A DNA stretch of 57,035 nucleotides from an uncultured Alistipes sp. GTDB lineage: Bacteria; Bacteroidota; Bacteroidia; Bacteroidales; Rikenellaceae. The notes beneath the pieces are model-generated. The model was not told the DNA's origin. It did not search any database and was given only the letters and a program-made list of their open reading frames with translations. The stretch spans positions 1 to 57,035 of the forward strand of contig CAJTIY010000009.1 in assembly GCA_910576555.1 (NCBI GenBank). The letters run 5' to 3'. The first letter of the stretch is position 1. The number at the start of each line of letters is the position of its first letter. Made by a program: the position numbers and the translations under genes. Of this stretch, positions 38,592 to 46,986 are shown one piece after another.

Positions 38592-38813
38592 TCATTTGTA
38601 GTTCGGCCGGGCGTTGCCCCGCTCGTCGCGCCCGCACTCCGCTGCGGGGGAACATGTGCCGGCCAGCGCGCCGAGCAGCAGCCACAGGAGGAACCCGCCG
38701 CCGAATGCAGCGAGACTCCACAGCCACTCGCGCAGAAAGAGCAGCGCGATGCCGAGCATGGGGAGCGTAAGCGTCGCGTGTTGCAGACGGAGGGCGAGGC
38801 GGCGGAGAAACAT
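38592..38813 (-). CDS. Small membrane protein
   Basis: A 73-residue protein with two membrane spans (LTLPMLGIALLFL and LWSLAAFGGGFLLWLLLGALAG) and a polar tail. The start at 38813 (MFLRRLALRLQ) is chosen because a -7 box, TAATTTTG on the minus strand (38848-38841), excludes the Met at 38843. Function unknown; it precedes the membrane-anchored protein gene in one transcript. Confidence 0.65.
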   Translation of the reverse strand: MFLRRLALRLQHATLTLPMLGIALLFLREWLWSLAAFGGGFLLWLLLGALAGTCSPAAECGRDERGNARPNYK

Positions 38814-38840
38814 CGTTGGGGCGTGTCGGTTATGCTCCGA

Positions 38841-38848
38841 CAAAATTA
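38841..38848 (-). promoter_or_regulatory. -7 promoter element of the small membrane protein operon
   Basis: CAAAATTA reads TAATTTTG on the minus strand. A run of nine C (38856-38864) lies directly upstream, in the spacer to where a -33 box would be. Confidence 0.6.
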
Positions 38849-38855
38849 ACGAATT

Positions 38856-38864
38856 CCCCCCCCC
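38856..38864. repeat. Run of nine C in a promoter spacer
   Basis: A C9 tract 8 bases upstream of the -7 box, in a place where length changes would alter promoter spacing. Confidence 0.6.
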
Positions 38865-38958
38865 TGCAAATAATCGGGCGTTTTTTTCGGGTCGAGGCCC
38901 GTTTTTTTGGGTCGGGCGACTTCGAGCCCCGGATCGGGGCCATTCCCGATCATGAAAA

Positions 38959-38985
38959 TACCCCGCAGGGTCTGCCTGCGGGGTA
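38959..38985 (-). terminator. Terminator of the FadL-like gene
   Basis: TACCCCGCAGG pairs perfectly with CCTGCGGGGTA around a GTCTG loop; the minus strand continues with TTTTC. Confidence 0.88.
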
Positions 38986-39009
38986 GTTAGTTCGCTGTCC
39001 GGGAACCGG

Positions 39010-40482
39010 TCAGAAGCGGAAGCCGACGCCGATCGAGAAGGTATGGGCGCGGGCCGTGTAGTTGCCCGAGAAGTCTGTCGTGGCGGGGGTGAGACTCTCG
39101 GCCGGAGCGCCCGCCGCCTGCAGTAGTCCGTTGACGCGCTCCAGAATCGAGTTGGTGTAGGGGTAGGAGCCCGTACGCTCGGGATCGGCCGAGCCGACGA
39201 AGCCGTAGGCGAGGTCGATGTTTACCCACTTCGCCGGACGGAACGTGACGCCGGCCGTGTAGGCGAGCTTGGTCATCGAGGGGGTCTCGGGATTGAGGTA
39301 GTCGCTGCTCACGGGGCTTTCGTCGACGTACATGCCCATGCGCACCGTCATCCAGTCGAAGGCGTGGTACTGGCCGCCGAAGCGGAATGCCAGCGTGTTG
39401 GAGTAGTTCTTCTCGCTGACGGGGATCGCCAGCACGGGGGTGCCGCTCTTCGGATCGAGGATCCGTACGTCGAGCTTGTCGTAGGCGCTCCAGAGCACGT
39501 ACTGCAGATCCACGGCGAACTCCCATTTGGGCACGGGGCGGAAGCTGGCGCCCCACGTGAGCGACGCCGGGAGCGGCAGTTCGGTCTTCACGACGGCCGA
39601 GGAGAGCTTCGTCGGATCGAGGCCCAGCTGCGGCAGCTGGGCGCCGATCGTCTGGGCGATCTGCTGGTTGTCGATCATGCGTAGGTCGATCGAGCCCGAG
39701 TCGACCTTCATCTTGAGCTTCGAGCGGTAGGTCATACCCAGCGACCACTGCTCGTTGATGTCCCACAGGGCGCCGAGGTTGATGCCGACGGCCGCTTTGG
39801 CTTTGCCCTCCAGTCCGATCGAGACGAGGCTCCGGTCGCCCGCCATCTGGAAGAGATCGACGCCCGAGAGGGCTGGCACCAGCTGCTGCAGGGTGCCCAT
39901 CAGCGCTTGGTTCTGGGCGTTCGCGGCGCCGACGGGCAGCAGCGAGCGCGACAGGTCGAACTTGCCCCACGTGACCATCAGACCGGCGCCCACCGAGAGG
40001 TGTTTGCCGATGCGGAACGAGACGGTCGGCTGGAAGTTGTAGGCCGAGAGGTTGATCTGCTGGATGAGGTGTGCGCCGGCCCAGTTGTCGCCCCAGTTCA
40101 TCGAGGAGCCGAACGGCGTGTTGAACGCCGCGCCCACGGCCATCCAGTCGAGCGGTTTGTAGCTGACATAGGCGTAAAGCGGCGTCGAGATCTTGTTGTC
40201 CGAGGTGAAATGCTGCTGCGGACGCTTGCCCGTGTAGTCGGGCAGGGAGGTGTAGGTCGCCTTCGCGGCGATGCCCGTGACGCCGACCGAAGCGTCGAAT
40301 TTCGACTGCTGGAAGACGGTGGCCGCGGGGTTGAACCACAGCGATTCCGAACCGAGTTTCATGGCGGTGCCTACGTGGCCCATACCGTTCTGTTTCGAGG
40401 AGAGGTTGTTGACCTGATAGCCTTCGGCTGCGGCCGTCAGGGTCAGCGCCGCCGAGGCGAGCAGGAGGACGATTTTCTTCAT
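39010..40482 (-). CDS. OmpP1/FadL-family outer-membrane transporter
   Basis: A 490-residue outer-membrane barrel with signal peptide MKKIVLLLASAALTLTAAAEG. The family text GYQVNNLSSKQNGMGHVGTA and SESLWFNPAATV follows at once, and the end HTFSIGVGFRF gives the terminal aromatic residue of a barrel. FadL-type proteins take up hydrophobic compounds such as long-chain fatty acids. It has its own promoter (-7 box at 40536-40543) and terminator. Confidence 0.92.
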   Translation of the reverse strand: MKKIVLLLASAALTLTAAAEGYQVNNLSSKQNGMGHVGTAMKLGSESLWFNPAATVFQQSKFDASVGVTGIAAKATYTSLPDYTGKRPQQHFTSDNKISTPLYAYVSYKPLDWMAVGAAFNTPFGSSMNWGDNWAGAHLIQQINLSAYNFQPTVSFRIGKHLSVGAGLMVTWGKFDLSRSLLPVGAANAQNQALMGTLQQLVPALSGVDLFQMAGDRSLVSIGLEGKAKAAVGINLGALWDINEQWSLGMTYRSKLKMKVDSGSIDLRMIDNQQIAQTIGAQLPQLGLDPTKLSSAVVKTELPLPASLTWGASFRPVPKWEFAVDLQYVLWSAYDKLDVRILDPKSGTPVLAIPVSEKNYSNTLAFRFGGQYHAFDWMTVRMGMYVDESPVSSDYLNPETPSMTKLAYTAGVTFRPAKWVNIDLAYGFVGSADPERTGSYPYTNSILERVNGLLQAAGAPAESLTPATTDFSGNYTARAHTFSIGVGFRF

Positions 40483-40921
40483 CTTCTATCGATTTGGTTG
40501 TTCGTAGTGCGTCTCGCGGGACGCGAAATCGGTGGCAAAGGTAGAAAAACCCGCAGGGGCGACCAAATATTTTGGTCTTAAATTCTGAAAAATTGGAATG
40601 AATGGCTTGTTTTCGGCCGTGCGAGGCCCTTTTTGCGGGAGGCCTGTATCCGCGGAGCGAGGCGCCGATTCTGCGGGCAGGGCCTGCCCCGTGTCGGACC
40701 TTTTCCGGGTTTTCTCCGGGGATCGGCGGCGGTGCGTCGTGCGGCCCGGCCGCCGCTAACCGGCGGACGACCGGAGCGGGAAGACGGCACCCGCAGGCGG
40801 CGGCGTTGCCGGAGGGAGGATGAAAATGGCTGCGGATTCTTTTGCTTTCCCCGAAAAATACATACCTTTGTTGCTCGGTTAGTCAAATCCTTCGGGACAA
40901 TTTTTTCACACTTCGCAACCC
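40483..40921. other. Intergenic region with two promoters
   Basis: The region holds the divergent -7 boxes CAAAGGTA (40536-40543, for the FadL-like gene) and TACCTTTG (40863-40870, for the HU gene). The 320 bases between are GC-rich and show nothing recognisable. Confidence 0.6.
40863..40870 (+). promoter_or_regulatory. -7 promoter element of the HU gene
   Basis: A perfect TACCTTTG box 51 bases before the ATG. Confidence 0.7.
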
Positions 40922-41182
40922 ATGAACAAGGCGCAACTGGTCGAGGCTGTCGCCCTCGACGCCAATCTTTCCCGGGTCGAGGCGCGTAAGGCGGTCGACG
41001 CACTGCTCCGGGTGACCGTCCGGACGCTTCGCGAAGGCGATCGGCTGACGCTCTCAGGGCTCGGTTCCTTCAGCGTGCAGCAAAAGGCGGCGCGCGTGGG
41101 GCGTAATCCCCGGACGGGGGCCGTCGTGAAGATTCCGCCCCGCAAGGTCGTCAAGTTCCGTTCCGCCGTCGAGGTCGAGTGA
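40922..41182 (+). CDS. HU-family DNA-binding protein
   Basis: An 86-residue nucleoid protein: MNKAQLVEAVALDANLSR, then GLGSFSVQQKAARVGRNPRT and IPPRKVVKFRSAVEV. The RNPRTG arm inserts into the minor groove and bends DNA. It is 32 bases from the aminotransferase gene and probably shares its transcript. Confidence 0.95.
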   Translation: MNKAQLVEAVALDANLSRVEARKAVDALLRVTVRTLREGDRLTLSGLGSFSVQQKAARVGRNPRTGAVVKIPPRKVVKFRSAVEVE

Positions 41183-41214
41183 CCTTCGCCGTCGGACCAA
41201 TTATCCGCTACATC

Positions 41215-42408
41215 ATGCCCGAAATTTCGCAACGTGCCGAGGCGATGCCCGCCTCTCCGATCCGCAAGCTCATGCCGCTGGCCGAGGCCGCCCGTGCGCG
41301 CGGTACGAAGATCTACCACCTCAATATCGGTCAGCCCGATCTGCCCACGCCGCAGGTGGGGCTCGACGCCCTGAAGCGGGTCGACCGCACGATCCTCGAG
41401 TACAGTCCCAGCGACGGCTACCGCTCGCTGCGCGAGAAGCTCGTCGAATACTATGCGCAGTACCAGATCCGCCTCACGCCCGACGACATCATTGTCACGG
41501 CCGGCGGTTCGGAGGCGGTGCTGTTCGCCTTCATGTCGTGCCTCAATCCGGGCGACGAGATCATCGTGCCCGAGCCGGCCTATGCCAACTACATGGCCTT
41601 CGCCGTGTCGGCGGGCGCCACGATCCGCCCCGTGGTGTCGTCCATCGAGCAGGGCTTCGCGCTGCCCGACGTCGCCGAGTTCGAGAAGCTGATCAACCCC
41701 CGCACCCGGGGCATTCTGATCTGCAACCCCAACAACCCGACGGGATACCTCTATACGCGACGTGAGATGAACCGCATCCGCGATCTGGTGAAGAAGCACG
41801 ACCTGTTCCTCTTTTCGGACGAGGTCTACCGCGAGTTCATCTATACGGGTTCGCCCTACATCTCGGCCTGCCATCTGGAGGGCATCGAGCAGAACGTCGT
41901 GCTGATCGACTCCGTGTCGAAGCGCTACTCCGAATGCGGCATCCGCATCGGGGCGCTGATTACCAAGAACCGCACGTTGCGCAACGCCGTGATGAAGTTC
42001 TGTCAGGCGCGTCTCTCGCCGCCGCTGCTGGGCCAGATCGTCGCCGAAGCCTCGATCGATGCGCCGCGCTCCTACGCCACGGAGGTCTACGAGGAGTATA
42101 TCGAGCGGCGCAAATGCCTGATCGACGGTCTGAACCGTATTCCGGGCGTCTATTCGCCCATCCCGATGGGTGCCTTCTACACGGTGGCGCGGCTTCCGGT
42201 CGACGACAGCGACGACTTCTGCGCATGGTGTCTTTCGGAGTTCAGCTACGAGGGCGAGACCGTGATGCTTGCACCCGCGTCGGGCTTCTACTCCGACCCG
42301 ACGTGCGGTCGCAACGAGGTCCGCATTGCCTACGTGCTGAAGAAGGAGGACCTCGAGCGGGCGCTCTTCATCTTGAGCAAGGCGCTGGAGGCCTACCGGG
42401 AGCGGTAG
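41215..42408 (+). CDS. Class I/II PLP-dependent aminotransferase
   Basis: A 397-residue fold-type I aminotransferase. It shows NIGQPDLPTP, GYRSLREKL, ICNPNNPTGYLY, FSDEVYREF and SVSKRYSECGIRIG with the Lys that holds PLP. It is close to aspartate aminotransferases of Bacteroidota, but the amino acid used cannot be told. The start is ATG 41215, giving the family-like MPEISQRAEAMPASPIRKL. Confidence 0.93.
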   Translation: MPEISQRAEAMPASPIRKLMPLAEAARARGTKIYHLNIGQPDLPTPQVGLDALKRVDRTILEYSPSDGYRSLREKLVEYYAQYQIRLTPDDIIVTAGGSEAVLFAFMSCLNPGDEIIVPEPAYANYMAFAVSAGATIRPVVSSIEQGFALPDVAEFEKLINPRTRGILICNPNNPTGYLYTRREMNRIRDLVKKHDLFLFSDEVYREFIYTGSPYISACHLEGIEQNVVLIDSVSKRYSECGIRIGALITKNRTLRNAVMKFCQARLSPPLLGQIVAEASIDAPRSYATEVYEEYIERRKCLIDGLNRIPGVYSPIPMGAFYTVARLPVDDSDDFCAWCLSEFSYEGETVMLAPASGFYSDPTCGRNEVRIAYVLKKEDLERALFILSKALEAYRER

Positions 42409-42428
42409 GGGGGGCCGTCGGGAGCGGG

Positions 42429-42464
42429 TGCCTGTGCGGACGCCTGTGCGGGCGCTTGTGCGGA
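42429..42464. repeat. Three tandem 12-base units
   Basis: GCCTGTGCGGAC, GCCTGTGCGGGC and GCTTGTGCGGAC follow one another directly after the aminotransferase gene. Confidence 0.7.
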
Positions 42465-42572
42465 CCGCGGCGTTCCGGCCGGAAAACCGAGGCCGGGATT
42501 TGGCGGAATGAAAAAAGGGTGCTACTTTTGTGGCCGTGACCGGGTGCATCGGCGTCCGGTCGCCCCAGACGA

Positions 42573-42661
42573 GGAAAGATGGCGGAGTGGTCGATCGCGG
42601 CGGTCTTGAAAACCGTTGAGCCGCAAGGCTCCGGGGGTTCGAATCCCTCTCTTTCCGCCAA
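42573..42661 (+). tRNA. tRNA-Ser (UGA)
   Basis: A class II tRNA with acceptor GGAAAGA/TCTTTCC, anticodon loop CTTGAAA (anticodon TGA), a long variable arm (GAGCCGCAAGGCTC) and G73. CCA is encoded (42659-42661), unlike most tRNAs here. Its last 20 bases before the CCA end recur imperfectly at 48493-48512. Confidence 0.95.
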
Positions 42662-42680
42662 AGCACGACGAGTAAAACAG

Positions 42681-42715
42681 CAAAACCCTGCGAATTGAAT
42701 ATTTGCAGGGTTTTG
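42681..42715. terminator. Terminator after tRNA-Ser
   Basis: CAAAACCCTGC pairs with GCAGGGTTTTG around a 13-base loop. It follows the tRNA by 20 bases. Confidence 0.8.
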
Positions 42716-43015
42716 TGCGTTTTGGCCGCAAGCGCAAAACAGCATGATGGGGCAGGTTGGCGGCGGGCTATTCTGTGTACCTGAATATGGCTGAAAAAAC
42801 ACGCCGATTTACCCATGGCGGTGTATCGCGAGGGCTATATGAATGTAAGGATTGTCGGTAACGGTAGGAACCATGTCTGGAGGTTCGTATAAGGTGCTAC
42901 AGAGAGCCTCGGTCCCTCTTTAAAAGGGCTTGTCAGGGAAGGTACCTCCTTTGGATTCATCGGATGGTTTCTTACCCTTATCGGCGGAGTACGTTTTCCG
43001 TGCCTGCTGTCCCGC
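42716..43015. other. Gene-free stretch at the left edge of the island
   Basis: Three hundred bases with short broken frames only, for example MAEKTRRFTHGGVSRGLYEC then CKDCR and a stop. This could be a decayed gene piece, but I cannot assign it. Confidence 0.35.
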
Positions 43016-43990
43016 CTATTTCCCGTAGACGATTATTTCGAGACTGCTTTGCAGGTCCTCGTCGTGTTCGAGCCGGAGTTTGCGGCGTATTCTGCTGCGC
43101 ACGTTCGTGATGTTGGAAGGGCTTTTTCCGAGCTCCTTGACGGTCTGTGCGAGGGTTTTACCCTTAAGTATGCAGATGCAGACCTCTTTTTCCGCGGGCG
43201 TGAGTCCGGGTATTTTCTCTTCGAGTTGTGCGAGTTCGATTGTTTTTGCGCGGATGTTCTCCGTGATTGCGTCGGTGAGTTTCTGGCGGGTTTCGGCGTT
43301 GAGGAGTTCGAGCAGCGTCTCGGTCTGCTTCATGGTCAGTTCTTTCTGCCGGGCCAGATGGATGAACTCCGTGAGCTGGTCGGTGTCCATGCGGAAGAGT
43401 TCGAGCATCGACTGCCGTTCGGTCCGGTATGCGTTGTTTTCGACGGATATGTCGCGTATGGTTCGGTTCATGCGGGCTCCGGCGGCTCCAAGACCTATGA
43501 ATGCGATGGTGTATCCGGGCAGGAAGTCGAAGGGGAATATCTCCGCTGCAAGGTACGTGCACAGGGCATATGTCGCGATGCTTGCGCCTCCGAGCAGGTA
43601 GGGTATGATTCTGTAATAGCTCGCTATGGATATCATCAGCAGCAGGGCCAGCAGGACCATGTTCCCGAGTATCACGAGGTTTGCGCCGGGAGCTTTCTCT
43701 ACCGCTTCGTAAATCATCTCGAAGGATATTTCGGCCTGTGTGACGACGAGGAACAGCGCCATGAGTTTGTGCGTCGTCGTCTTTTCGGACAGGAACAGGA
43801 GCATCAGTACGAGCAGCAGTCCGAGGTGCAGGGCGTTTATCGAGTGGTAGAACGCGGTTCTGGGGGCTGCGTCGGTGAAGAAGCTCCATACGATGCCGGC
43901 CATATATCCGGCGCACGTATAGAAGAATATGTAACGTCGCTGGCGTTCCGCCTGCGATGTCGTTTCCGAGAGGTTCAGTTTGTCTATCAT
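43016..43990 (-). CDS. Membrane-anchored LuxR-like regulator (second of a pair)
   Basis: A 324-residue protein with about six membrane spans in residues 20-172, a helical linker (about 175-250) and a C-terminal LuxR-type HTH at about 262-313 (LTPAEKEVCICILKGKTLAQ, then KSPSNITNVRSRIRRKL). Seven-span-like sensors with a cytosolic HTH occur in Bacteroidota, but the ligand is unknown. It overlaps its paralogue upstream by four bases (43987-43990), so the two are translated together. It probably acts as a one-component or heteromeric regulator. No target is shown. Confidence 0.78.
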   Translation of the reverse strand: MIDKLNLSETTSQAERQRRYIFFYTCAGYMAGIVWSFFTDAAPRTAFYHSINALHLGLLLVLMLLFLSEKTTTHKLMALFLVVTQAEISFEMIYEAVEKAPGANLVILGNMVLLALLLMISIASYYRIIPYLLGGASIATYALCTYLAAEIFPFDFLPGYTIAFIGLGAAGARMNRTIRDISVENNAYRTERQSMLELFRMDTDQLTEFIHLARQKELTMKQTETLLELLNAETRQKLTDAITENIRAKTIELAQLEEKIPGLTPAEKEVCICILKGKTLAQTVKELGKSPSNITNVRSRIRRKLRLEHDEDLQSSLEIIVYGK

Positions 43991-45012
43991 TCCGTGATCG
44001 GTATTCGTTGTTCGGGCAGCGCATTCGGGTCCGCCGGGGCCGTTGCGTCGGCCTGTGCCGTCCCTTCGGGTTCCTGCATCCGTGCGTGGAGCGATTCCGC
44101 GAGGTTGTCTTTGGGTCCGAGTCCCATTTTCTTGCGGATGTTGGAGCGTATCACGGAAACGTTCGACGGGCTTTTAAGCAGTTCGCGCGCTATTTCGGGG
44201 TGCGTCTTGCCTTGCAGTATCAGCGAGGCCACCTTTCGTTCCGTTGCCGTCAGGGAGGGAAGTCGTTCGTCGAGCTTGCTGTAATCGGTCTGACGGTGCC
44301 GCATCATGTGCAGGACGCTCTGGCGTATGCGGCGTTCCGTTTCGTCGCCGAGGAGTTTGAGCAGCTGCTCGGTCTGCCCGGCGTTGAGATCCCGTTTTCG
44401 CAACAGGCGTATGAATTGGCTGACTTGGCTGTCGTCGATGTTGAAGAGGCTGAACAGCGAACGCCGTTCCGCGAGGAATCTGCGGTTATCGTGTATCAGG
44501 GATCGTATTCCCTGTACGATGTAGTGCTCCATCAGCGCGCAGCTCCCGAAGAGTGCGAAGATCAGCAGGAACGAGTCTTCGAGTACGGTTTCTCCGCTGA
44601 GCAGGGCCGCCGCTGCGTATACCGCGGTCGCGATGCCCGCGAGCGCATAGGATAGGGCAGGCGTGTAGGCGAACAGCGCGAGAATGACCGGAAATCCCAT
44701 CAGAAGCATCTCCCGGAATACGAGGGCAGCCGTCATTGCGTCCGGCTCCGATGCCAAGAGTATGACCGAGCTGCTCGTTTTAAGCTGCATGACGAGCAGC
44801 AGGGCCGAGAAGGCGTGTTTTGCGGTCGTTTTCCGGAGGCGGTATGCTGCCAGTATCACTGCCGTCAGCACGAAAAGTGCCGCGTGCGCAAGACTCGAAT
44901 GCGTGTCCGAAGCGCCGACGGAAGCCACTATTCCGACGGCCGAATAGACCGCTATGGCCAATGCACTGTAGAGGAATACCGCTTTTTGCAGCCTTTCGAG
45001 TTTTTTCGTCAA
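43987..45012 (-). CDS. Membrane-anchored LuxR-like regulator (first of a pair)
   Basis: A 341-residue paralogue of the next gene: about six membrane spans in residues 12-168, then a linker and an HTH at about 252-303 (LTATERKVASLILQGKTHPE, then KSPSNVSVIRSNIRKKM). An Ala/Pro/Glu-rich tail of about 30 residues is extra. The linkers of both proteins share text such as GQTEQLLKLLGDETERR and KQTETLLELLNAETRQK, pointing to a common dimerisation helix. It lies first in a two-gene operon inside the putative island. Confidence 0.78.
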   Translation of the reverse strand: MTKKLERLQKAVFLYSALAIAVYSAVGIVASVGASDTHSSLAHAALFVLTAVILAAYRLRKTTAKHAFSALLLVMQLKTSSSVILLASEPDAMTAALVFREMLLMGFPVILALFAYTPALSYALAGIATAVYAAAALLSGETVLEDSFLLIFALFGSCALMEHYIVQGIRSLIHDNRRFLAERRSLFSLFNIDDSQVSQFIRLLRKRDLNAGQTEQLLKLLGDETERRIRQSVLHMMRHRQTDYSKLDERLPSLTATERKVASLILQGKTHPEIARELLKSPSNVSVIRSNIRKKMGLGPKDNLAESLHARMQEPEGTAQADATAPADPNALPEQRIPITE

Positions 45013-45370
45013 TAGTTTATTTATGCGCTGTTTTTATATATTTTATCTATTTGTAATCCAGTGTTTTGAAAGTATAGATCTTTAGATTTTTAATATTGCA
45101 AATATAATAATGATTTTTCAAATGTGACATATTTTAGTTCTCAATTTTTCGCAAAACCCTCTCTCGGTCTTTTTTCTTTTGTTCGTTCGATCTAAATTCG
45201 CGACACCGAATCAACGGAAAAGTGAAGAGTCTGTTGTTACATATCAATAGGATCGGAGCGCTTTCGAAGAACTGCTTTATGCGTTCTTCGGAGCCTTTGT
45301 CGTATTCGTTCCTTAGACATTTCTTCGCACCTCTTTCGTGCGCGCATGCGTACGCTGATCTAAAAAATTT

Positions 45371-45379
45371 CCCCCCCCC
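45371..45379. repeat. Run of nine C upstream of the DUF5119-like gene
   Basis: A C9 tract directly after AAAAAATTT, about 220 bases before the lipoprotein start. Confidence 0.6.
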
Positions 45380-45537
45380 TTGCGTCAGCTGCTGATGCGC
45401 CCGTAGAAGCGTTTTCCGGGGTCCTGAGGGATTTTTCTTCCGCATGTTCGTTTTTGCAGGCTGAAACGTCGTTTCCGCCCGTTTCGCCGTGTCCGGCGCC
45501 TTTGCGGGCGTCCGGCTGCCTGTGCCTCTCCCCCAGA

Positions 45538-45546
45538 GGGGGGGGG
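45538..45546. repeat. Run of nine G upstream of the DUF5119-like gene
   Basis: A G9 tract that can pair with CTCCCCC at 45527-45534 nearby. It lies 54 bases before the lipoprotein ATG, close to where a promoter should be. Confidence 0.6.
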
Positions 45547-45599
45547 AATTTCCTGACTTGGGGATCGCTCTGAGCTCGCGGCTATCGGTTTTGATTTTT

Positions 45600-46472
45600 A
45601 TGAACTTTGATATGGGAAATATGTTTAAATATATCCGTCGGGTCCTTGCCGCGGCCGTATTGCTGCTGTCGTGTGCGGCCCCGGTTTCCTGCATCCGGGA
45701 GGAGACGGGCGACTGTCCTGTTCCTCACCATTTCGACTACGACTGGTGCAACCGCGTCGAGACCGAGAGCTGCTCGGGGCAGAACCACCTGCGTCTTTAC
45801 GACGGCGGCGGCGTCTGCGATCCGCACGACTGCCCGGAGGAGGGTACGATGCTGTATCTGAAACAGCGCCGCTACTGCGTGCTGACCTATAACGACCGGT
45901 TGCAGGGCATCGCTTACGGCGATCTTCACGACGTCGAGCTTGCGCGCGCTACGGTGAACGAGGTTCCCACGCCCGAGATCATCGAGCGCGTGGAGGCGAT
46001 GAAAGCCGAAACGGAGTCGGCCCTCGCCCGGCGGGCGGTGTCCGGCAGGGCTTCGGGCGATGCGCTGATCGGCCAGGCCGAGGGATTCCTCTACCGGGAT
46101 TCGATTCCCGAGATCACGGTCGATTTCCGCTACGAGGGTCGTTCGCAGCTGGTTCCCGAGCCTGTGGGCTACGAGATCATCTTCCGCAGCAGGATCAAAA
46201 ACTGGTCGATGGCCGATTCGAAATCCATGGAGCTGACCCTTTCGGGCGTCGTTCCCGAGGTTCGTCTGGCGTGCGGGAAGCGCACGGAGACCCCCGTGCG
46301 TACGGCGCTGACCGAGACTACGCGCGAGGAGGAGCTCTATCGGTCGTACCTCTCACCCTGCGGCGGTATCCTCGGGCTCAGGCATCGTCCCTCTCTTCGC
46401 GCGGCTGCATCCTGCTGTTCTGCCTGCGGGGGAGTGTGGAACTGCGTCTGCACAGCTTCAGCTATCGCCTGA
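45600..46472 (+). pseudogene. DUF5119-like lipoprotein gene, truncated at the 3' end
   Basis: The 290-residue frame starts with a lipoprotein signal (VLAAAVLLLSCAAPVSC) and goes on in the style of DUF5119/Mfa-like fimbrial-associated proteins of Bacteroidales: HHFDYDWCNR, then VGYEIIFRSRIKNWSMADSK and LTLSGVVPEVRLACGKR. It should continue with another beta-rich part. Instead, after about residue 255 it turns into a Cys/Ala/Arg-rich out-of-frame tail. The overlapping frame from about 46385 has protein-like features, so the true gene seems to be cut at about 46360. Family assignment is moderate. Confidence 0.55.
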
Positions 46473-46972
46473 CGCCCCGGTGTGTGGCGGCGGTGGACGG
46501 CGGGCGGTTGGCAGAGTGTCGCTGCGGTGCCGATACCGAATTGCTGGAATACCGCCCCGGTGCGGGGTGTCCGGCATTCCGCAGCGCCGGCGACGGGCGT
46601 CCGGCCTTTACGGTGCTGCCCTCCCGGGCGGGCCTGAATGCTTGGGCGGCGACCGTTTCCCTGCACATCCGGGAGGGGGCTACCTATGATCGGGATGCGT
46701 CGTGTGCGGTGAGGGTGCAGTTGCGCGACCTCTCCGGCGGTGTGCTCCCCTATCCCTTCGCGTGTGCCGCGGGGTGTCCCCGGTGGAATCGTTGTACGGC
46801 GGTGGCCGGATACGGAGGATGGGCTTCCGCGAAGGTCGCTGTGGCGGGCGATTCGCTGCGGCCTTTGGGTGAACGGATCGTGACGGCCGTGGCCGCCGTG
46901 GTCGGCATCGGGTTTTGGGGCGGACTGCTGCTTTACGGTACATGGGTCGAACTGACGCTGATTTTCGGTTGA
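46385..46972 (+). pseudogene. Fragment resembling the sensor part of an AraC-type regulator
   Basis: From about 46385 the frame reads SSRGCILLFCLRGSVELRLH, RCVAAVDGGRLAECR and LLEYRPGAG, similar in pattern to the cupin-like N-terminal part of AraC regulators such as the one at 18412 (LPAGETVRLLFVTAGAFALRG). The DNA-binding half is missing. The frame ends with a hydrophobic stretch (IVTAVAAVVGIGFWGGLLL). It has no plausible start of its own, since upstream codons are antiphase to the lipoprotein gene. It ends 14 bases before the HTH-repeat gene, so transcription may run through. Confidence 0.45.
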
Positions 46973-46986
46973 TAGCTAACGGTGAT

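Larger units (their letters stand above)
45013..45599. other. AT-rich intergenic region with C9 and G9 runs
   Basis: A 587-base gap between divergent genes. It is AT-rich near 45030-45140, and carries a C9 run (45371-45379) and a G9 run (45538-45546); the latter forms a hairpin with CTCCCCC just before it. A leftward open frame over 45134-45694 overlaps the lipoprotein start and has no protein-like features. Confidence 0.55.

Noticed and set aside
45134..45694. A 186-codon leftward frame in the gap before the DUF5119-like gene
   Set aside because: It overlaps the start of the lipoprotein gene, has no domain-like features and crosses both homopolymer runs.
46271..46972. A complete gene starting at the ATG of 46271
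   Set aside because: The first 38 codons are an alternative frame of the lipoprotein gene with no start signal; only the part from about 46385 looks protein-like.
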